DNA of 64,000 nucleotides from Paenibacillus rhizovicinus (GCF_010365285.1 NZ_CP048286.1:3979501-4043500), one strand, 5' to 3'. Shown: positions 33,955-42,428, counted from the stretch's first letter. Numbers and translations: made by a program. Notes: a model not told the origin generated them from the letters alone.

Positions 33955-33962
33955 AGACGACA

Positions 33963-33998
33963 AAAAGGCTCACTCGCACGTATGCGAATGAGCCTTTT
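33963..33998. terminator. Bidirectional terminator between spoIIR and the MFS gene
   Basis: AAAAGGCTCACTCGCA (33963-33978) pairs with TGCGAATGAGCCTTTT (33983-33998), one mismatch. A and T tracts at both ends suit both strands. Confidence 0.88.
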
Positions 33999-34041
33999 GT
34001 TGTTTAGAAGACGAATGAGTCCGAGCTGAGCGGAGTGCTGC

Positions 34042-35505
34042 TTACGCAGCGGCTTTCTCCGGCTCCGGCTCGGCTTTGGCTTGCTTCAGCTTCGGAAGGA
34101 ACAGGCAGACCGGAAGCGCGATAATCGCGATAATCGAAGCGATCAGATAGACGTCGTCGACGCTCATCGTGAAGGACATGATCGTGATATGCGTTTTGTC
34201 CGTTGCGCCGGCTTTGACGAAATCCTGCGCATGCCTGGCTGCCCGCGAAGACAGCAAGGACGTGAAGACCGCGATCGCGAACGAGCCGAGCACGTTGCGG
34301 ACCCAGTTGTTGATCGACGAGGCGTGGCCGCTGAACTGCTTCGGCACGGCCTCCATGCCCGCGTTGCTTGCAGGCATCATCGCGAACGAAATACCGATAT
34401 TCCGAATGATCATGCAGAAGATGATATACCGGTGCGAGATATCGACGCTGAGCCAGCTGAGCGGCAAGGTGCCGGCAGCCATCAGGATGATGCCGACGCA
34501 GAGCAGCAAGCGCGGACCGACTTTGGTGTACAATTTGCCGACGATCGGCATCATGAACGCCATCGCGAGGGATGCCGGCAGCAGGATCAAGCCCGTGTCG
34601 AGCGGCGTGACGGATTGGATGTTCTGCAGGAATACCGGCGTCAGGAACGTACCGGAATACAGGCTGATCGTAATGATGCTCGTGATCAGCAGCGCAACGC
34701 TGTACCGGCTGATTTTCAGCACGCGCAGATTAAGCAGCGGCGCATCCGTCGCCAGCTCGCGCCAGATGAACAGCCCCAGGAACACGATGCCGGTGATGAA
34801 CAGCGAGAGCGTCTGCGCCGATCCCCAGCCCCATTCGTTTCCGTGGGACAAGGCGACGAGCAGCGTGGAACTGCTGACGATGACCGTCACGAAGCCGATG
34901 AGATCGAATTTCTTCGGCACGTTGAGCCGGTAGTACGGAATGTAGATGCTGATCAGGATGATGCCGACGACGGCAATAGGTACGTTCAGCCAGAACAGCC
35001 AGTGCCACGAGACGTTGTCGAGAAGCCAGCCGCTGTACGTGGGGCCGATAGCCGGAGCCAGCATGGACGAGGCCGCCCAGAGCGAAATCGCCATGGCGAT
35101 TTTCTCGCGCGGGATGATCTGGTACACGATTGCCATCGTGATCGGCGAAATCATGCCGGTAAACGCCCCTTGCAGGATGCGGAACGCGATAAGCGATTCC
35201 ACGTTCCAAGCGAGCGCGCAGCAGATGCTGGCAATCGTAAAACCGGACATGGCGAACAGGAAAAGCCGCTTGTAGCTGAACCGTTCCCCGAAATAGCCCG
35301 TTATCGGAGCAAAGGTGCCCATGGCGAGCATAAAGCCCGTCAAGGTCCACTGCGTCGTGCTGAGCTCTGTGTGAAAACGTTCCGTAAGCACCGGAATCGC
35401 GATGTTGATCGTGCTGACATTGAGCACCGAGACGAAACTGCCGAAGAAGATGGCAATCATGATCGGCAAGATGCGGACTTGCTTGTTTGGAACTGAATCT
35501 TGCAT
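34042..35505 (-). CDS. DHA2-family MFS drug exporter (EmrB/QacA type)
   Basis: 487 aa from the ATG at 35505 (AGGAGG nine bases upstream); the longer frame has no support. About fourteen membrane segments. Motifs of the DHA2 family: the region FVSVLNVSTINIAIPVL in helix 1 (motif D1-like), QWTLTGFMLAMGTFAPITGYFGERFSYKRLF (motif A) and GTFLTPVFLQNIQSVTPLDTGLILLP. Such proton-driven pumps export toxic compounds. It is read against the conserved core genes, as an insertion between spoIIR and sua5, and may be a later arrival. A strong palindrome upstream suggests control by an unlinked repressor. Confidence 0.93.
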   Translation of the reverse strand: MQDSVPNKQVRILPIMIAIFFGSFVSVLNVSTINIAIPVLTERFHTELSTTQWTLTGFMLAMGTFAPITGYFGERFSYKRLFLFAMSGFTIASICCALAWNVESLIAFRILQGAFTGMISPITMAIVYQIIPREKIAMAISLWAASSMLAPAIGPTYSGWLLDNVSWHWLFWLNVPIAVVGIILISIYIPYYRLNVPKKFDLIGFVTVIVSSSTLLVALSHGNEWGWGSAQTLSLFITGIVFLGLFIWRELATDAPLLNLRVLKISRYSVALLITSIITISLYSGTFLTPVFLQNIQSVTPLDTGLILLPASLAMAFMMPIVGKLYTKVGPRLLLCVGIILMAAGTLPLSWLSVDISHRYIIFCMIIRNIGISFAMMPASNAGMEAVPKQFSGHASSINNWVRNVLGSFAIAVFTSLLSSRAARHAQDFVKAGATDKTHITIMSFTMSVDDVYLIASIIAIIALPVCLFLPKLKQAKAEPEPEKAAA

Positions 35506-35528
35506 GAATGAGTGCCTCCTAATTTCCG

Positions 35529-35550
35529 TATATGTCTCTGATGACATATA
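35529..35550. promoter_or_regulatory. 22-bp operator-like palindrome upstream of the MFS exporter
   Basis: TATATGTC (35529-35536) and GACATATA (35543-35550) are perfect 8-bp arms with a TCTGAT gap, 24 bases before the start codon. It is typical of MarR or TetR operators; no such gene is adjacent. Confidence 0.6.
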
Positions 35551-35753
35551 AAATAGCTTTAGAAGCATAACGCGCCATATTCCCGAAGTCAAAGGCGCTT
35601 CAGGGCCGCAGCGGGCGCGGGGAGGCAATTGAAACGCATACAAGAGGGCGGGAGACTCGTTTTTCTCTATAATGCTACCGCAGGCAGAGCCGGCGCCCGC
35701 AAAACCTGCGCTGCTGCGAGCAAACGCGGTTTTGTTTCGCGCGGGGACGCGTA

Positions 35754-35762
35754 TGGTATAAT
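35754..35762 (+). promoter_or_regulatory. Extended -10 promoter of sua5
   Basis: TGGTATAAT (TG-n-TATAAT, 35757-35762), with a poor TTGTTT 19 bases upstream. Confidence 0.65.
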
Positions 35763-35806
35763 AGAAATAAAAAGAAGCTATTCTTGCAGAATCCGGAGAC
35801 GAGAAA

Positions 35807-36907
35807 TTGAACCTACCTATACGAAATACAAACCACTGGCGCGTGGACGGTCATGCGCCGGATCGAGAGCAATTGAAGGCGGCGGCGGAGCTGTTGAAAG
35901 CGGGAGGCACCGTCGCTTTTCCGACGGAGACCGTATACGGGCTTGGCGCCGACGCGCGCCGCACGGAGGCGGTGGAACGGATTTTCGAGGCCAAGGGCAG
36001 GCCCTCGGACAATCCGCTTATCGTCCATATCGCGGAGCGGGAGCAGCTTGAAGCGTTGACGCTGCCGCTCGAAGGGGAAGGCGCCGGGGCGTTGGCCGGC
36101 CGGCTAATGGACCGCTTCTGGCCGGGGCCGCTCACGATCGTGCTGCCGGTCAGGCCGGGCGCCGTGTCGCCGCGCGTCACCGCCGGCCTGGATACGGTCG
36201 CGGTGCGGATGCCCGCGCATCCCGTCGCGCTGGCGCTGATCGCGCAATCGGGCTGCCCGCTTGCCGCGCCGAGCGCGAACCGTTCGGGCCGCCCGAGCCC
36301 GACGCTGGCGGCCCACGTGGAGGGCGACCTGAACGGACGCATCGACGGCATCGTCGACGGCGGCGCCGCGGGCGTCGGCTTGGAATCTACCGTCGTCGAG
36401 GTGGTCGACGGCGGTACGGTACGCATTCTGCGCCCGGGCGGAGTAACCGCCGAAGCGCTGGAGGATGCCGGCGCGGCGGTCGTCTATGACGCCGTCGCCG
36501 CGCCCGAGGCCGCGGAAGACGCGGCGGCCGGGCAGGCTCCGCGCTCGCCCGGCATGAAATACGCGCATTATGCGCCGCAAGGGCATATGCAGCTGGTCAA
36601 AGGCGAGCCGGACGCGGTCGCCGCCTGGATCGGGGCGGCCGTCCGCGCGGCGCGGGAGAGCGGCGAGCGGACGGGCGTGCTCGCCTTTGCCGAGCATGCC
36701 GCTCGGTACGACGCCGACTGCGTGCTCGTCGTCGGCAGCCTGGCGCGGCTCGATACCGCCGCGCACGGCTTGTACGCCTCGCTGCGCGAGTTCGATGCGC
36801 AGGGCGTGCAGCGCATCTGGGCCGAGACGTGCCCCGAGCAAGGCATCGGGCACGCGCTCATGAACCGCCTGGCCAAGGCTGCCGGCCACGCGGTCGTCCA
36901 CGTCTAG
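35807..36907 (+). CDS. L-threonylcarbamoyladenylate synthase, Sua5 type (YwlC)
   Basis: 366 aa from a TTG start. The YrdC catalytic domain begins LLKAGGTVAFPTETVYGLGADAR, with KGRPSDNPLIVHI and PSANRSGRPSPT. The linker holds PRSPGMKYAHYAPQ, the hallmark between YrdC and the C-terminal Sua5 domain (about 265-366). It makes threonylcarbamoyl-AMP from threonine, bicarbonate and ATP for the t6A37 tRNA modification. It holds the position of ywlC in Bacillus, between spoIIR and mntP/ywlE. Confidence 0.95.
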   Translation: MNLPIRNTNHWRVDGHAPDREQLKAAAELLKAGGTVAFPTETVYGLGADARRTEAVERIFEAKGRPSDNPLIVHIAEREQLEALTLPLEGEGAGALAGRLMDRFWPGPLTIVLPVRPGAVSPRVTAGLDTVAVRMPAHPVALALIAQSGCPLAAPSANRSGRPSPTLAAHVEGDLNGRIDGIVDGGAAGVGLESTVVEVVDGGTVRILRPGGVTAEALEDAGAAVVYDAVAAPEAAEDAAAGQAPRSPGMKYAHYAPQGHMQLVKGEPDAVAAWIGAAVRAARESGERTGVLAFAEHAARYDADCVLVVGSLARLDTAAHGLYASLREFDAQGVQRIWAETCPEQGIGHALMNRLAKAAGHAVVHV

Positions 36908-36962
36908 CGCGGCGGCAGAACCCGCCGCGCGTGCGCCGCATTCACGCAGCACACGCTCTCAC

Positions 36963-37040
36963 AGCATGCTCTTGCAGCGAGCTCACGCGGCATGCTCTCG
37001 CAGCATGCTCTTGCAGCGAGCTCACGCGGCATGCTCTCGC
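36963..37040. repeat. 39-bp direct repeat, two copies and remnants
   Basis: The unit beginning AGCATGCTCTTGCAGCGAGC spans 36963-37001 and 37002-37040 identically; a partial copy follows to about 37057. It lies in the gap between sua5 and mntP. Confidence 0.85.
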
Positions 37041-37065
37041 AGCAAGCTCACGCGGCACAAGCTCA

Positions 37066-37153
37066 CGCAGTCCGCATTCGCAGTCCGCATTCGCAGTCCG
37101 CATTCGCAGTCCGCATTCGCAGTCCGCATTCGCAGTCCGCATTCGCAGTCCGC
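37066..37153. repeat. 13-bp tandem repeat, nearly seven copies
   Basis: CGCAGTCCGCATT is repeated head to tail from 37066 to 37143 (six perfect copies) with a partial seventh. Together with the 39-bp repeats it fills most of the 36908-37283 gap, which has no gene I can support. Confidence 0.9.
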
Positions 37154-37292
37154 TCACACAGCAAGTTAACGCGGCACGCTCAACCAGCACGCGCTCACGC
37201 ACCCACTCCCGCCCCGCCATCCCGCCCGTTGGTCATCTTTCCCATCTTGTCCGCATATGCTTGGATGAGATGATGGACAGGGAGTGGATCGG

Positions 37293-37853
37293 ATGGTGGA
37301 GGCAGGCATGCATGCCGGACAGCTGCTAACGCTGGTTATTATCGCGTTGGCGCTCGGGATGGACGCTTTTTCGCTGGGCGTGGGCATCGGGCTTAAGGGC
37401 ATTCGGCTATTGGATATTTTCAAATTGAGCGCATTGATCGCGCTTTTTCATATCCTGATGCCGATTATGGGGATTTTCACCGGACAATACGTCGGCTCGC
37501 TGCTAGGCGGCGTGGCGACTTCGGTTGCGGGCGGGCTGCTCCTGCTGCTCGGCGGCCATATGATCTATAGCTCGCTCCGAGGCGACGCGGTGACGTCCAT
37601 TAACCACCGCAGCGCTTGGGGCATGCTGATCTTCGCGCTCAGCGTCAGCATCGACTCCTTCTCGGTCGGGCTGTCGCTTGGCATGTTCGCCGTGGATATG
37701 CTGCTCGCGGTGCTGCTATTCGGGGTGGCCGGCGGATGCATGTCCATCGCCGGGCTCATGATCGGCCGCAAGGTCAGATCCAGCTTCGGCGAATATGGAG
37801 AAGCCATTGGCGGCGTCATTTTATTTACGTTCGGGCTGCTTATAATATTCTGA
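37293..37853 (+). CDS. mntP: Manganese efflux pump MntP (YwlD)
   Basis: 186 aa from the ATG at 37293 (GGGAG eight bases upstream); a GTG at 37284 and an ATG at 37308 are alternatives. Six membrane helices in an inverted repeat; each half carries the conserved Asp motif (ALALGMDAFSLGVG and ALSVSIDSFSVGLSLG). MntP exports Mn2+ and relieves manganese toxicity. In many bacteria a yybP-ykoY riboswitch precedes it; none is evident here, and upstream lies a repeat array instead. Confidence 0.92.
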   Translation: MVEAGMHAGQLLTLVIIALALGMDAFSLGVGIGLKGIRLLDIFKLSALIALFHILMPIMGIFTGQYVGSLLGGVATSVAGGLLLLLGGHMIYSSLRGDAVTSINHRSAWGMLIFALSVSIDSFSVGLSLGMFAVDMLLAVLLFGVAGGCMSIAGLMIGRKVRSSFGEYGEAIGGVILFTFGLLIIF

Positions 37854-37890
37854 CACCGTATCTTGATCATCACCCTAGGAGGTTTTTCGC

Positions 37891-38472
37891 ATGAAACGGA
37901 TCTTGTTCGTATGTACAGGCAATACCTGCCGCTCGCCGATGGCGGAAGCGATGCTCCGGGCGATGGCGCAGGAACGCGGCATGGCCTTGGAAGTGCGTTC
38001 GGCCGGCGTATCGACCGTCGACGGTCTGCCGGTCTCGGCGAATGCGCAGTCCGTGCTTCGGCGCCGCAGCATTCAGCACAACAACGGCTCCACGGCGCTC
38101 GATAACGGCTCCGTGACTTGGGCCGATCTCATATTGACGATGACCGCCGGCCATAAAGGCAATCTGCTGCAGCGCTTTCCGAGCGCCGTGGACAAGACGT
38201 ATACGCTGCTGGAGTATGCCCATCGCGACGAAGAAGGCGAGCGGCGCATTGCGGAGTTGGAAAGCCTCTACACGGATTTCCAGATGAAGCAGGCGCTCGG
38301 CGGACAATTGACGGAAGAGGAACGCGGCAGGCTGCTGGAGCTGGAAGCTGCCATTCCGAGCTTCGATATTGCTGACCCTTTCGGCGGCTCGCTGCAGATT
38401 TACGAAGACAGCGCGGCCGAGATCGAAGCGGCTCTTCGCAAGCTGCTCGACCGCCTGCAGCATCGCAAATAA
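37891..38472 (+). CDS. Low-molecular-weight protein-arginine phosphatase, YwlE-like
   Basis: 193 aa, AGGAGG upstream. The phosphatase loop is FVCTGNTCRSPMAEA: Cys8 is the nucleophile, Arg14 binds phosphate, and Thr12 is the residue that selects phospho-arginine over phospho-tyrosine in YwlE. The general acid lies in IADPFGGSLQIYED. Compared with Bacillus YwlE (about 150 aa) there is an extra helical segment of about 35 residues before that motif (QALGGQLTEEERGRLLELEA). It counteracts McsB arginine phosphorylation in protein quality control. It sits directly after mntP, as in Bacillus. Confidence 0.92.
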   Translation: MKRILFVCTGNTCRSPMAEAMLRAMAQERGMALEVRSAGVSTVDGLPVSANAQSVLRRRSIQHNNGSTALDNGSVTWADLILTMTAGHKGNLLQRFPSAVDKTYTLLEYAHRDEEGERRIAELESLYTDFQMKQALGGQLTEEERGRLLELEAAIPSFDIADPFGGSLQIYEDSAAEIEAALRKLLDRLQHRK

Positions 38473-38543
38473 CGGCGAGCCTTATGCGGGGGAGAAGCTT
38501 GCTGCGCCGCTTAGCGGGCGTCAGCCGTTTCTTCTTAATTCCA

Positions 38544-38572
38544 TTGATTTTGCCGGCGCGATCCGGTATGAT
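38544..38572 (+). promoter_or_regulatory. Promoter of the rpiB-ywlG-glyA transcript
   Basis: TTGATT (38544-38549), 17 bases, TATGAT (38567-38572). Transcription would start near 38580, just before the riboswitch. Confidence 0.75.
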
Positions 38573-38596
38573 AAAAGCAATTAAAGACGGTTTCCG

Positions 38597-38666
38597 ATGT
38601 AACTGGCGACGAAAGTGGGTCCAACCACGGTGGAGCATCGGATCATACGGCCGGTCGCCTGGGCAA
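38597..38666 (+). ncRNA. ZTP (pfl) riboswitch
   Basis: The conserved elements appear in the right order: ACTGGCG (38602-38608), AGTGGG...CCAACCACGG, TGGAGC, a variable hairpin (CGGATCATACGGCCGG), then CGCCTGGGCA. The last element pairs back with ACTGGCG. pfl RNAs bind ZMP/ZTP, which accumulate when 10-formyl-tetrahydrofolate is short, and switch on one-carbon genes. The genes downstream include glyA. A terminator stem begins in the 3' end of the aptamer, the usual expression platform: ligand binding should prevent it forming. Confidence 0.92.
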
Positions 38667-38700
38667 AGAGCAGCGTGCGTAAGCATGCTCGCTCTTTTTT
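38665..38700 (+). terminator. Riboswitch-controlled terminator
   Basis: AAAGAGC plus AGCGTGC pairs with GCATGCT plus GCTCTTT (one bulged C, one G-U), followed by six T. It overlaps the last bases of the ZTP aptamer. Confidence 0.88.
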
Positions 38701-38791
38701 CGTCTTTTCCGGCGAAATCAGGTATACTAAGACCATTGTGAATCGACAATTTCCGCCATCGCGCGGTTTCAAATGGGAGGTATAGGCAAGT

Positions 38792-39259
38792 ATGAAAATC
38801 GCCATCGGAGCAGACCATGGGGGCTACAGCCTGAAAGAAATCGTCGTCCCCTTCATTCAATCGCTCGGCCATGAAGTCGAGGACGTCGGCTGTGACTGCG
38901 AGCAGTCCGTCGACTATCCGGATTATGCGCTTCCGGTATGTGAGCTTGTCGCGGAAGGGAAAGCGGATCGCGGCATTCTCATTTGCGGCACCGGCATCGG
39001 CATGTCGATCGCGGCCAACAAAGTGACCGGCATCCGCTGCGCGCTCGTGCATGACATGTTCTCGGCGCAAGCGACGCGGGATCATAACGACACGAACGTG
39101 CTGGCCATGGGCGAACGCGTCATCGGACCCGGCATCGCGCAGGAAATCATTCGCATCTGGCTGGAAACGCCGTTTTCGAACGGCGAGCGCCATGTCGGCC
39201 GCTTGAGCAAGGTGCAGCGGATCGAAGCGAAATACGCGCAGCCGGTTCACGCGGAATAA
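38792..39259 (+). CDS. rpiB: Ribose-5-phosphate isomerase B
   Basis: 155 aa, GGGAGG upstream. The start MKIAIGADHGGYSLKE, the catalytic Cys in GILICGTGIGMSIAANK and the motif LVHDMFSAQATRDHNDTNVLAMGERVIG are those of RpiB/LacA-B isomerases. It interconverts ribose-5-phosphate and ribulose-5-phosphate, linking the pentose phosphate pathway to purine (and ZMP) synthesis. It is the first gene after the ZTP riboswitch, which makes that link suggestive. It is followed directly by ywlG. Confidence 0.95.
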   Translation: MKIAIGADHGGYSLKEIVVPFIQSLGHEVEDVGCDCEQSVDYPDYALPVCELVAEGKADRGILICGTGIGMSIAANKVTGIRCALVHDMFSAQATRDHNDTNVLAMGERVIGPGIAQEIIRIWLETPFSNGERHVGRLSKVQRIEAKYAQPVHAE

Positions 39260-39271
39260 GGAGCGGATACC

Positions 39272-39874
39272 GTGAGCGAAACGGGAACGGCATGGAATTC
39301 GGCGCAGCTGGCTAAGGACGTGGAGACGGTAGTCCGCGAGTTGGCGGAAGCCGCAAGCTTGCGTCAAGGACAGCTGCTCGTCATCGGCGTCTCCACGAGC
39401 GAGGTGCTGGGCGAGCGGATCGGCACATCCGGCACGCCGGAGACGGCGGAGGCGATTTATGCCGGCATCGAAGCGGTCCGGCGCGACGTTGGGTTTTATC
39501 CCGTGTTTCAATGCTGCGAGCATTTGAACCGGGCACTCGTTATCGAACGGGAGGCGGCGGAACGGTACGGGCTCGAGCTCGTCTCGGCCGTCCCCGTGCG
39601 CAAGGCCGGCGGCTCCATGGCGGCGCATGCGTTCCGTGCGCTGTCGGATGCTTGTCTTGTCGAAACGGTGCAGGCGCATGCCGGCATCGATATCGGCGAT
39701 ACGTTTATCGGCATGCATTTGAAGCGCGTGGCCGTCCCCGTGCGGCCGTCGATCCGGTCCATCGGGTCGGCTCATCTGACGATGGCGTTCACGCGTCCGA
39801 AGCTGATCGGCGGCGAACGCGCGGTCTATGCCCTCGATTCGAAGGCGGATGCCGCGAACGGCAATTGCGACTAA
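39272..39874 (+). CDS. YwlG/UPF0340 family protein
   Basis: 200 aa from a GTG start 12 bases after rpiB. It reads WNSAQLAKDVETVVRELAEAASLRQGQLLVIGVSTSEVLGERIGTSGT, FYPVFQCCEHLNRALV and VPVRKAGGSMAAHAFRAL, the TIGR01440/UPF0340 pattern. The function is unknown, but it sits between rpiB and glyA in many Bacillales. It shares the ZTP-controlled transcript here. Confidence 0.9.
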   Translation: MSETGTAWNSAQLAKDVETVVRELAEAASLRQGQLLVIGVSTSEVLGERIGTSGTPETAEAIYAGIEAVRRDVGFYPVFQCCEHLNRALVIEREAAERYGLELVSAVPVRKAGGSMAAHAFRALSDACLVETVQAHAGIDIGDTFIGMHLKRVAVPVRPSIRSIGSAHLTMAFTRPKLIGGERAVYALDSKADAANGNCD

Positions 39875-39974
39875 CCATTTTGAATAAGCGCAGGTTTTCG
39901 ATGCCGTATGTTGACTAGTACGTAAACGCTTCGCACGGAACTGCGTTAAATAAACTTTAGGAGGATATACAATC

Positions 39975-41222
39975 ATGGAAAACCTACGTAAGCAAGATCC
40001 TGAAATTCTGAAAGCAATGGGCCTGGAGCTGCAGCGCCAGCGCGACAACATCGAGCTGATCGCATCCGAGAACATCGTGTCCGAAGCGGTTCTTGAAGCA
40101 ATGGGCTCCGTTCTGACGAACAAATACGCGGAAGGCTACCCGGGCAAACGTTACTATGGCGGCTGCGAGCACGTGGATATCGCGGAAGATATCGCACGCA
40201 ACCGTGCGAAGGAACTGTTCGGCGCCGAGCACGCGAACGTACAGCCGCATTCCGGCGCGCAAGCGAACATGGCGGTTTACTTGGCTGCGTTGAACCCTGG
40301 CGACACGGTGCTGGGCATGAACCTTGCGCACGGCGGCCACTTGACGCACGGCAGCCCGGTTAACGCATCCGGCCTCCTTTACAATTTCGTTCCTTACGGC
40401 GTTAGCGAAGATACGTTCACGATCGATTATGCGGAAGTCCGCAAGCTGGCGTTCAAGCACCGTCCGCGCATGATCGTTGCAGGCGCGTCCGCTTACCCGC
40501 GCATCATCGATTTCGAAGAGCTCGGCAAAATCGCGAACGACGTAGGCGCGCTGCTCTTCGTCGACATGGCGCATATCGCGGGTCTGGTCGCGGCGGGTCT
40601 TCACCCGAGCCCGGTGCCGCATGCGCACTTCGTTACGACGACGACGCACAAAACGCTCCGCGGACCGCGCGGCGGCATGATCCTGTGCCGCAAAGCATGG
40701 GCGCAGGCGATCGACAAAGCTGTATTCCCGGGCTCCCAAGGCGGCCCGCTGATGCACATCATCGCTGCCAAAGCGGTGGCTTTCGGCGAAGCGCTTCAGC
40801 CTTCGTTCAAGGAATACGGCAAGAACGTGATCGACAACGCGCAAGCGCTGGCTGAAGCGCTGATCGCGCAAGGCATCAACATCGTATCCGGCGGCACGGA
40901 CAACCACCTCATGCTGATCGACCTGCGCAATCTGAACATCACGGGGAAAGACGCGGAGCATGTATTGGATTCCGTTCAAATCACCGTTAACAAAAACGCT
41001 ATCCCGTTCGATCCTACGAGCCCGTTCATCACGAGCGGCATCCGTATCGGTACGCCGGCGGCAACATCCCGCGGCATGGGCGTAGAGGCGATGAAGACGA
41101 TCGCGGAAGTCATCGCGATGACGCTGAAGAACCCGAAAGACGAAGCCGTGCTGAACAAAGCGCGCGGCATGGTCAGCGACCTTGTATCGCAATACCCGCT
41201 GTACCCGGGCATCGCATACTAA
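39975..41222 (+). CDS. glyA: Serine hydroxymethyltransferase
   Basis: 415 aa, TTAGGAGG upstream of the ATG. Typical PLP type-I enzyme: [39 protein letters not shown], the lysine loop [15 protein letters not shown] (the second-last Lys forms the Schiff base) and [32 protein letters not shown]. It converts serine and tetrahydrofolate to glycine and 5,10-methylene-tetrahydrofolate, the main source of one-carbon units. It is the likely main target of the ZTP riboswitch upstream; no other clear promoter is seen in the 100-base gap before it. Confidence 0.97.
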   Translation: MENLRKQDPEILKAMGLELQRQRDNIELIASENIVSEAVLEAMGSVLTNKYAEGYPGKRYYGGCEHVDIAEDIARNRAKELFGAEHANVQPHSGAQANMAVYLAALNPGDTVLGMNLAHGGHLTHGSPVNASGLLYNFVPYGVSEDTFTIDYAEVRKLAFKHRPRMIVAGASAYPRIIDFEELGKIANDVGALLFVDMAHIAGLVAAGLHPSPVPHAHFVTTTTHKTLRGPRGGMILCRKAWAQAIDKAVFPGSQGGPLMHIIAAKAVAFGEALQPSFKEYGKNVIDNAQALAEALIAQGINIVSGGTDNHLMLIDLRNLNITGKDAEHVLDSVQITVNKNAIPFDPTSPFITSGIRIGTPAATSRGMGVEAMKTIAEVIAMTLKNPKDEAVLNKARGMVSDLVSQYPLYPGIAY

Positions 41223-41284
41223 TCGCCCTTCGTGCTGCAGCCAGCCTATTTCCCGGCGCTGCGCGGAACGCGAACATCCCAATG

Positions 41285-41328
41285 AAAGCCATCGGCCGCT
41301 GCCCCGCGCAGCAGGCCGGTGGCTTTTT
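41285..41328 (+). terminator. Terminator after glyA
   Basis: AAAGCCATCGGCC (41285-41297) pairs with GGCCGGTGGCTTT (41314-41326, one G-U), followed by TT. The 12-bp repeat array starts exactly at its T-run. Confidence 0.85.
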
Positions 41329-41448
41329 CTTGCTCTCGTTCTGCCTCTCGTTCTGCCTCTCGTTCTGCCTCTCGTTCTGCCTCTCGTTCTGCCTCTCGTT
41401 CTGCCTCTCGTTCTGCCTCTCGTTCTGCTTCTCGTTCTGTTTCTCGTG
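41329..41448. repeat. 12-bp tandem repeat, about ten copies
   Basis: CTGCCTCTCGTT is repeated perfectly from 41341 to 41424 (seven copies), with degenerate copies before (41329) and after (41425, 41437). It occupies the gap between the glyA terminator and the next gene. It is open in several frames, but the encoded Ser/Arg repeats have no ribosome site and no context. Confidence 0.92.
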
Positions 41449-41577
41449 ATGATGTCGTAACGATTGTGACGGATAATCGGCAGGTGATTGCCGTATTTCG
41501 TCGAATCCTTTAACAATCGGCCGTCCATCGGCTGATTATTGAATATGCACACTATGGATCGTGGAGGAGAATCGAAC

Positions 41578-42369
41578 ATGAAACTGGGCATCATTGCCGA
41601 ACCGAAGGCGGAAAGCTTCGATTACGCCGCTGGACTCGGATTGGAATTCTTGGAGTTTTGCATTAACGTCGGCACGCCGGCAGGCGACTTCGCCGCGGTC
41701 GTTCCCGAACTGAAAGCAGCCAGCGCCCGCACCGGCGTCGCCGTGGGATCCATCGGCCGCTGGGGCCCGGACCGGATTGCCAAGGACGGCAGCATCGTCG
41801 AGGAAGAACTGCAAGCGTCTTATACGCTGATCGACGCCTGCCAAGAGCTGGGCTGTCCGGTATTCGTATGCGGCGCCAACTATATCGAAGAGCGTTCTTA
41901 CTTCGAGAACGTGCAATCTGCTATCGCTTATTTCGAGCTTCTGCTCGAATATGGACAAGAGCGCGGAGTCCGCATCGCGACCTACAACTGCCATTGGAAC
42001 AGCTTTATCGTCGACGGGACGGCGTGGAAACTCATTCACGGCCATCTGCCGGAGCTCGGCATTAAGTTCGATCCGTCCCATGCCCGTTATGCGGGACAGG
42101 ATTATTTGCAAGAGATGACGGACTGGGGACATCGCTTCCTGCACGTGCACATCAAAGGCTCCGTCATCGTGAACGGCAAACGCTTCGACGATCCGCCGGC
42201 CGGCCTTGACCAGACCGACTGGGGAACGTTCATGGCCGTGCTGTACGGCGTGGGCTACCAAGGCGGACTGAGCATCGAGCCGCATTCCAACACATGGACG
42301 GGAGAGCTTGGCCAGCAAGGCGTCAAGTTTACGGTGGATTACATGAACAGGCTTCTTCTGCGCAGCTAA
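41578..42369 (+). CDS. Sugar phosphate isomerase/epimerase (xylose isomerase-like TIM barrel)
   Basis: 263 aa from the ATG at 41578 (GGAGGAGA upstream). AP-endonuclease-2-like fold: MKLGIIAEPKAESFDYAAGLGLEFLEFCIN at the N-terminus, metal-binding candidates in ATYNCHWNSF, IKFDPSHARYAG, FLHVHIKG and GLSIEPHS (Asp, His and Glu at barrel strand ends). Relatives isomerise or epimerise free sugars or keto-sugars such as tagatose or psicose. It lies alone between glyA and the GRDP-like gene and has its own terminator. The substrate is unknown. Confidence 0.87.
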   Translation: MKLGIIAEPKAESFDYAAGLGLEFLEFCINVGTPAGDFAAVVPELKAASARTGVAVGSIGRWGPDRIAKDGSIVEEELQASYTLIDACQELGCPVFVCGANYIEERSYFENVQSAIAYFELLLEYGQERGVRIATYNCHWNSFIVDGTAWKLIHGHLPELGIKFDPSHARYAGQDYLQEMTDWGHRFLHVHIKGSVIVNGKRFDDPPAGLDQTDWGTFMAVLYGVGYQGGLSIEPHSNTWTGELGQQGVKFTVDYMNRLLLRS

Positions 42370-42428
42370 AGCGCCCCTTCGAACGCGTCTCCTATGGACC
42401 GAAAGGCATTTCGTTCCGGGAGGCACAG

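Noticed and set aside
37066-37153. Regular repeats resembling a CRISPR array
   Set aside because: The units are 13 bp and directly adjacent, with no spacers, no dyad and no cas genes nearby.
36829-37329. Plus-strand frame running from the end of sua5 through the repeat arrays
   Set aside because: It encodes only repeat-derived His/Ser/Arg runs, is out of frame with sua5 and has no start signal.
38597-38700. T-box leader
   Set aside because: There is a stem before a terminator, but no T-box core motif; the elements match the ZTP aptamer instead.
38129-40123. 664-codon minus-strand frame across ywlE, rpiB and ywlG
   Set aside because: Product of high GC at third positions opposite real genes; it crosses three genes, the riboswitch and their intergenic sites.
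39984-41594. 536-codon open frame on the minus strand antisense to glyA
   Set aside because: It mirrors glyA codons exactly, runs through the 12-bp repeat as an Arg-rich stretch, and has no ribosome site or recognisable domain.
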